NCBI GenBank assembly: GCA_947488625.1 | Contig: CANKZR010000001.1 | Coordinates: forward strand, 620,001 to 684,000 | Reading direction: 5' to 3' | Length of the DNA: 64,000 nt | From: an uncultured Sphingomonadaceae bacterium | GTDB taxonomy: Bacteria; Pseudomonadota; Alphaproteobacteria; Sphingomonadales; Sphingomonadaceae | Translations under genes and position numbers: made by a program | Notes under the pieces: model-generated | What the model was told of the DNA's origin: nothing | The model's input: only the letters and a program-made list of their open reading frames with translations | Database searches by the model: none | In this document: positions 60,855 through 64,000 of the stretch, piece by piece | How the letters are laid out: each line of letters starts with the position of its first letter | Position numbering within the stretch: position 1 is the stretch's first letter

Positions 60855-62036
60855 ATGCAGGACATCTACATCCTTTCCGGCGTACGGACCGCGGTTGGCA
60901 CATTTGGCGGATCGCTGGCGAAATTCAGGCCGGCCGAACTGGGCACGATCGTCATGAAAGAGGCTATCGCCCGTGCGCAGGTAGAGGCTGAAAAGATTTC
61001 CCAGGTTGCCGTGGGCATTGTAATCCCGACCCAGCCCAGCGATGCCTATGTCAGCCGCGTGGCTTCCGTGAACGCAGGCGTTCCGGTGGAAAGCGCGGCG
61101 ATGAACGTGAACCGGCTGTGCGGCTCCGGCTTGCAGGCCATCGTCTCGGTAGCGCAGGCGATCAGGCTGGGCGAATGCGACTATGCGATCGGTGCAGGTG
61201 CGGAAAGCATGTCAAACGCTCCGCACATGACCAACGGCGCGCGTTTCGGTACCAAGCTGGGCGACCTTACCTTGCAGGACGGCATGCTGGGCGCGCTGCA
61301 TGATCCTTTCGACAATTTCCACATGGGCGTGACGGCAGAGAACATTGCAGAGCGTCTGAACATTACGCGCGAAGACCAGGATAAAGCGGCAGTGGAAAGC
61401 CACCACCGTGCGGCACGCGCCATCGAGAACGGCCATTTCCGCGACCAGATCGTTCCCGTCGAGGTGAAATCGCGCAAGGGAACGGTTCAGTTCCAGACCG
61501 ACGAGCATGTTCGCGCCGATGCCTCTGTAGAGGCGATGGCTGGGCTGAAGCCAGTGTTCAAGAAGGACGGCAGCGTAACCGCCGGGAATGCCAGCGGCAT
61601 CAACGATGGCGCGGCGGCCCTGGTGCTGTGCAGTGGGGATGCACTGGATCGCGGATCACATCAGCCGATGGCGAAGATTCTGGCGTGGGGCCATGCAGGT
61701 GTGGAACCGGAGGTCATGGGGCTGGGGCCGGTAAAGGCCGTTCCCGTGGCGCTGGAACGCGCCGGTCTCTCGCTGGACCAGATCGACGTTATCGAGAGCA
61801 ATGAGGCATTCGCTGCACAGGCTTGCGGCGTGGCACGCGAACTGGGCTTCGATCCCGACAAGACCAACCCTAACGGATCGGGTGTCTCGCTAGGTCATCC
61901 GGTAGGCGCCACAGGCGCCATTCTGACGGTGAAATGCATGTATGAACTCAAGCGCACTGGTGGCCGATACGGCCTTGTCACTATGTGCATCGGTGGCGGG
62001 CAGGGGATTGCGCTGGTTATCGAGAATTGCGCATGA
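60855..62036 (+). CDS. Acetyl-CoA acetyltransferase (thiolase)
   Basis: A 393-aa thiolase. Nucleophile Cys89 in NRLCGSGLQAI, His348 in GVSLGHPVGATGA, and acid/base Cys378 in CIGGGQG, at the canonical positions of biosynthetic thiolase II (PhaA/AtoB type). It condenses two acetyl-CoA or cleaves 3-ketoacyl-CoA. The stop overlaps the hydratase start (ATGA), so both act together in short-chain acyl-CoA metabolism. A 275-bp gap without genes precedes it. No phaB or phaC is seen, so a role in PHB synthesis is not supported here. Confidence 0.94.
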   Translation: MQDIYILSGVRTAVGTFGGSLAKFRPAELGTIVMKEAIARAQVEAEKISQVAVGIVIPTQPSDAYVSRVASVNAGVPVESAAMNVNRLCGSGLQAIVSVAQAIRLGECDYAIGAGAESMSNAPHMTNGARFGTKLGDLTLQDGMLGALHDPFDNFHMGVTAENIAERLNITREDQDKAAVESHHRAARAIENGHFRDQIVPVEVKSRKGTVQFQTDEHVRADASVEAMAGLKPVFKKDGSVTAGNASGINDGAAALVLCSGDALDRGSHQPMAKILAWGHAGVEPEVMGLGPVKAVPVALERAGLSLDQIDVIESNEAFAAQACGVARELGFDPDKTNPNGSGVSLGHPVGATGAILTVKCMYELKRTGGRYGLVTMCIGGGQGIALVIENCA

Positions 62037-62815
62037 CAAGCGGTAAGGCGAAGCTGACCCGCCACGGCGAAGTTGCCGTTGTGACCTTGTCGGATCCCGC
62101 CACCAGAAACGCCCTCTCGTGGGATATGGCCGATGCCTTGCGCCATCTCCTGCAGCAGTTGGGCGATGCGCGCGCACTGCTGATTTGCGCGGAAGGCAAG
62201 GGCTTCTGCTCCGGCGGCGACATGACGATGGAGGGCGCTGGCAAGCCCGGTTTCGGTGCCGTGCTGGACAAGGGTCTGGGCGAGTCCGTCAACCCGCTGA
62301 TGCGCGAACTTGCCGATCTGGATATTCCCGTCGTTACCGCAGTGAACGGAGCTGCCGCAGGGGCGGGCGCATCGCTGGCGCTATCGGCCGATTTCGTGGT
62401 CGCTGCGCAGGACAGCTTCTTCCTGTTCGCCTTCCCGAAAGTCGGCCTGGCGCTGGATGCCGGTGCAAGCTGGCTGCTACCGCGGCTTATCGGCATGGCG
62501 CGGGCCACGCGCGCGCTTATGCTGGCAGAACGCATTCCTGCGGATCAGGCTCTAGAATGGGGCATGATCCACGACGCTGTCCCTCCTGAAGAGCTTTTCG
62601 ATCGCGCGCTGGCGCTAGCCGAACAACTGGCAGACGGCCCCACGGTTGCTTACGGACAAATTCGCAGGGCACTGAGGCAAGGGCAGCAGGTTTCCTACGA
62701 GGACGCGCTGGAAACGGAGCGGGATGCCCAGCGCACCTGCGGTGACACCGACGACTGCCTGAACGCAGTCGCGAGTTTCCGAGAGAAGCAGCAGCCGGTT
62801 TTCCGCGGAAATTGA
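62033..62815 (+). CDS. Enoyl-CoA hydratase/isomerase family protein (PaaG-like)
   Basis: A 260-aa crotonase-fold protein. Oxyanion-hole segments EGKGFCSGGDMTM and NGAAAGAGASLALSADFVVA; the active-site stretch FPKVGLALDAGASWLLPRLI has Asp in the place used by PaaG-type isomerases instead of the hydratase Glu, followed by G-M-A-R-A-x-x-L-x-L. Double-bond isomerisation or hydration of an enoyl-CoA is expected. Overlaps the thiolase stop by 4 nt. Confidence 0.88.
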   Translation: MTSGKAKLTRHGEVAVVTLSDPATRNALSWDMADALRHLLQQLGDARALLICAEGKGFCSGGDMTMEGAGKPGFGAVLDKGLGESVNPLMRELADLDIPVVTAVNGAAAGAGASLALSADFVVAAQDSFFLFAFPKVGLALDAGASWLLPRLIGMARATRALMLAERIPADQALEWGMIHDAVPPEELFDRALALAEQLADGPTVAYGQIRRALRQGQQVSYEDALETERDAQRTCGDTDDCLNAVASFREKQQPVFRGN

Positions 62816-62995
62816 CGCTTTCGGCTGCGCGCGAGCCTATTGCCCGGCCTTTTCTGCGCCATGCCGTGCATGCCTTTGGCAGCAGGTTCATCGTACTTGG
62901 CACGCAACCGCTACCTGTGTGGTCTGAGCGCTCGCCAGCAGCGGTAGTTTCGTGAATTTCGAAACAGATCGGCGCGCGGGCGATTGGTTAGCTGT

Positions 62996-64000
62996 ATGCA
63001 GGGGAGCGAACCACTGGCGCAGGCAAGAGATCAAGCCGCCGACGGCACCAAACCGCTAATCCTTATCACCGGAGCGGACGGCAATATCGGCAGGACGCTG
63101 GCCGCGGCGTTTGCCGAGGATTTTACCGTTGTAGGCCTGGATCGTGACGACGAGCACGAAGACGGTCCGCCGATTGTCGAGATCGACATTACCTCGCCGC
63201 AATCGATGAAGGTCGCGCTGGAGAAGATCGGCGACGACTACGGGCGTAAGGTGGCCGCCGTCATCCATCTCGTCGCGTTCTTTGATTTCTCTGGCGAGCC
63301 CAGTCCTCTCTATGACAAGGTGAACGTCGAAGGGACGCGCAATTTGTTGAACGCCCTTCAGGGCTTTGACGTCGAGCGTTTCATCTACGCCAGCACGATG
63401 CTGGTGCACGAGCCGCAGGATCCCGGCGAAAGGATCGACGAGACGACACCGTTCGATCCGCAGTGGGAATACCCCAGATCGAAGAAGAAGGTGGAAGACC
63501 TCATCCGCGCCGAAGCGCAGATGCCCTATGCCATCTTGCGCCTGGCCGGAATCTACGACAGCGAAAGCGCGGTTCCCACCCTTTCTCACCAAATAGCGAG
63601 AATATACGAGCGCAGTTTTCAGTCACACCTCTACGCCGGACCGCTGAATGCCGGACAATCCATGCTCCATCGCGACGACATGGTGGATGCCATGAGGCGG
63701 ACGGTTACGCGGCGCACGAAATTACCGCGCGACGCCGAAATCCTGATCGGAGAGCCGTTTGCGCCCGGCTACGACACCTTGCAGGACACGATCGGTGAAC
63801 TGATCCACGGGGCCGATAGCTGGTCAACCATCAAGGTCCCTGCACCTCTCGCGAAAGTGGGTGCAGCAGCGCAGAATGCGACCGAACCGATCGTGCCCGA
63901 TGCCATCGATCAGGGTGAAAAGCCCTTCATCCAGCCTTTCATGATCTCCATGGCGGACGATCATTATGCTCTGGACATAAAGCGCGCAGAAGACTGGCTG
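62996..64000 (+). CDS. NAD(P)-dependent epimerase/dehydratase family protein (partial, 3' end outside window)
   Basis: 335 residues are visible. After a 19-residue polar lead comes LILITGADGNIGRTLAAAFA (cofactor loop), VVGLDRDDE (acidic strand 2, NAD preference), then VIHLVAFFDFSG and NVEGTRNLLNALQGFD, and YASTMLVHE with Y-x3-K in WEYPRSKKKVEDLI. This is an extended SDR. The protein runs past the window edge, already beyond a plain SDR domain, so a second domain is possible. Start at 62996 follows GGTTAGCTGT with a weak ribosome site. Function unknown. Confidence 0.82.
   Translation, partial: MQGSEPLAQARDQAADGTKPLILITGADGNIGRTLAAAFAEDFTVVGLDRDDEHEDGPPIVEIDITSPQSMKVALEKIGDDYGRKVAAVIHLVAFFDFSGEPSPLYDKVNVEGTRNLLNALQGFDVERFIYASTMLVHEPQDPGERIDETTPFDPQWEYPRSKKKVEDLIRAEAQMPYAILRLAGIYDSESAVPTLSHQIARIYERSFQSHLYAGPLNAGQSMLHRDDMVDAMRRTVTRRTKLPRDAEILIGEPFAPGYDTLQDTIGELIHGADSWSTIKVPAPLAKVGAAAQNATEPIVPDAIDQGEKPFIQPFMISMADDHYALDIKRAEDWL

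Overview
The window looks like a chromosomal segment of a carotenoid-making alphaproteobacterium of the order Sphingomonadales, most likely Erythrobacteraceae (inference). The support is the high GC content, a crtW-crtZ ketocarotenoid pair, a GcrA-type cell-cycle regulator, a TonB-dependent receptor inside a catabolic cluster, Tad-type pseudopilin genes, and the alphaproteobacterial form of the rimP-nusA-infB-rbfA translation cluster. I see no rRNA, CRISPR array, prophage or intact insertion sequence. There is one tRNA gene, tRNA-Ser(CGA).

Layout. 1-5.7 kb: partial leuC, a thioesterase, a small secreted protein, crtW-crtZ, a tiny YqaE/Pmp3 membrane protein, an epimerase fused to a SnoaL-like domain, and sufE. 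5.7-10.6 kb: a phage-shock (Psp) locus. pspF is divergent from a sigma-54-driven operon encoding a 50-aa peptide, PspA, PspB, PspC and then seven tandem small one-TM proteins, six of which carry the same C-terminal coiled-coil module as PspC. This expanded array is the most unusual thing in the window. 10.8-18.3 kb: a small membrane protein, then rimP-nusA-ylxR-infB-[thioesterase-DUF1697]-rbfA. 18.4-23 kb: tdk, an alpha/beta hydrolase, a flavodoxin-like reductase, an AbgT transporter and an M50 protease, which separate rbfA from truB-rpsO-pnp (23-26.8 kb). The pnp leader can fold as a three-way junction.

26.8-33.4 kb: methyltransferases, DUF1993, small membrane and lipoproteins, gcrA, an orphan ABC-2 permease and hspQ. 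33.5 kb: tRNA-Ser(CGA). 33.7-48.6 kb: an accessory catabolic cluster with an MFS transporter, three SDRs, a Tat-exported amidase, a KshA-like Rieske oxygenase, an amidohydrolase, two Old Yellow Enzymes, a SnoaL-like protein, a TonB receptor and an HsaA-like flavin monooxygenase/acyl-CoA dehydrogenase homologue. It contains the C-terminal relic of a deleted acyl-CoA ligase, and three of its promoter regions share CGTA-type half-sites.

48.7-55.5 kb: tamA-tamB followed by an overlapping 54-aa membrane peptide. 55.6-60.6 kb: a YihY-family membrane protein and a Tad-like surface cluster (a TadG-like vWA protein with a very large insertion, two TadE-like pseudopilins, a small membrane protein). 60.9-64 kb: thiolase, enoyl-CoA hydratase and a truncated epimerase. 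Starts were chosen from Shine-Dalgarno sites, stop/start overlaps and family N-termini.
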